DNA of 64,000 bases from Natrinema salinisoli (GTDB taxonomy: Archaea > Halobacteriota > Halobacteria > Halobacteriales > Natrialbaceae). A program made the translations under genes and the position numbers. Below, piece by piece: positions 63,756-64,000 of the stretch; position 1 is the first letter of the stretch; the number at the start of each line of letters is the position of its first letter. The stretch lies in assembly GCF_020405205.1 (NCBI RefSeq), contig NZ_CP084469.1, positions 248,001 to 312,000 on the forward strand, written 5' to 3'. Under the pieces are notes generated by a model. The model searched no databases and was not told where the DNA came from. It saw only the letters and a program-made list of their open reading frames with translations.

Positions 63756-64000
63756 TTACTCGCTTCTGATCACGACTTCGTCGTCCGTGATCTCCATTAT
63801 CTGCGAGGACTCGACCGGATAGTCATCGTCGCCGTGGCCACCCCAGTCCATGCGCGCTTTGAGTCGGTCCGTCAGCCCCGGCTCCGGATCGACGTACGCC
63901 GTCTGGCCCTCGACTTCGGCGATCATGCCGATCTGCTGGCCCGACTCGTCGACGACGTCTTTCCCCTGATCGTGGTGCGAGAGCTCGACCCTCGACGCGT
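63756..64000 (-). CDS. PRC-barrel-like protein, C-terminal part
   Basis: Open to the window edge on the minus strand; at least 81 codons ending at the TAA at 63756-63758. Visible features are KDVVDESGQQIGMIAEVEGQ and TAYVDPEPGLTDRLKARMDW, a PRC-barrel of a haloarchaeal type, followed by an acidic stretch (GDDDYPVE) and EITDDEVVIRSE. The start lies beyond base 64000. Function unknown. It converges with katG, 89 bases away. Confidence 0.7.
   Translation of the reverse strand, partial: ASRVELSHHDQGKDVVDESGQQIGMIAEVEGQTAYVDPEPGLTDRLKARMDWGGHGDDDYPVESSQIMEITDDEVVIRSE

Overview
The window looks like chromosomal DNA from a halophilic archaeon (class Halobacteria). Most of it is GC-rich and the proteins are strongly acidic (Asp/Glu-rich). 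Genes are packed with ATGA or GTGA start/stop overlaps, and several have an archaeal TATA-like box about 25-30 bases before the start codon, which fits leaderless transcripts. Gene content agrees: archaeal TFE, haloarchaeal CheC/CheD proteins, an archaeal PilB/PilC pair, a Tat lipoprotein and a Sec-independent TatA. The genus cannot be fixed from the sequence; family names rest on motif recognition, not searches.

Layout. (1) 1-1609: end of tfe, a DUF2110 protein and a lipoprotein. (2) 1656-12059: chemotaxis locus: a divergent small CheW, then cheW, cheY, cheB, cheA, cheC, a double-domain cheC, cheD and cheR. No receptor, CheF or archaellum genes are in view. (3) 12201-22308: a nuclease-fold hypothetical gene, then on the minus strand a type IV pilus operon: PilB-type ATPase, PilC-type membrane protein and five pilin-like proteins. 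Several signalling and motor proteins here carry large disordered acidic segments (CheW insert, CheA linker, PilB tail). (4) 22645-31358: a five-gene Liv-type ABC importer followed by an acyl-CoA ligase, a short-chain dehydrogenase and an acyl-CoA dehydrogenase, which reads as an uptake, CoA-activation and oxidation pathway for a carboxylic acid. A perfect 10-bp inverted repeat covers its promoter.

(5) About 31.6-48.6 kb: a lower-GC, patchily degraded glycosylation or exopolysaccharide island: sugar-nucleotide epimerase, two large GT-C membrane glycosyltransferases, a LamG membrane protein, FkbM methyltransferase, three soluble or anchored glycosyltransferases, a flippase, a sequon-rich secreted protein and a sugar-phosphate nucleotidyltransferase. 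It ends at a tRNA-Arg(CCU) gene. The 3' end of that tRNA is duplicated as a 15-bp direct repeat at 31607-31621, exactly where base composition drops, so the region is probably an integrated island. No integrase was recognised.

(6) 48.6-64 kb: core genes: tatA, a peroxiredoxin, an HD hydrolase, a small winged-helix protein, two tiny membrane proteins, sdhCDBA, an M14-type deacylase, a GNAT enzyme with a zinc ribbon, a second flippase, a fused RimK ligase-RimB protease, PRC-barrel proteins and katG. The deacylase and the RimK-RimB fusion could form a peptide-bond making and breaking pair.
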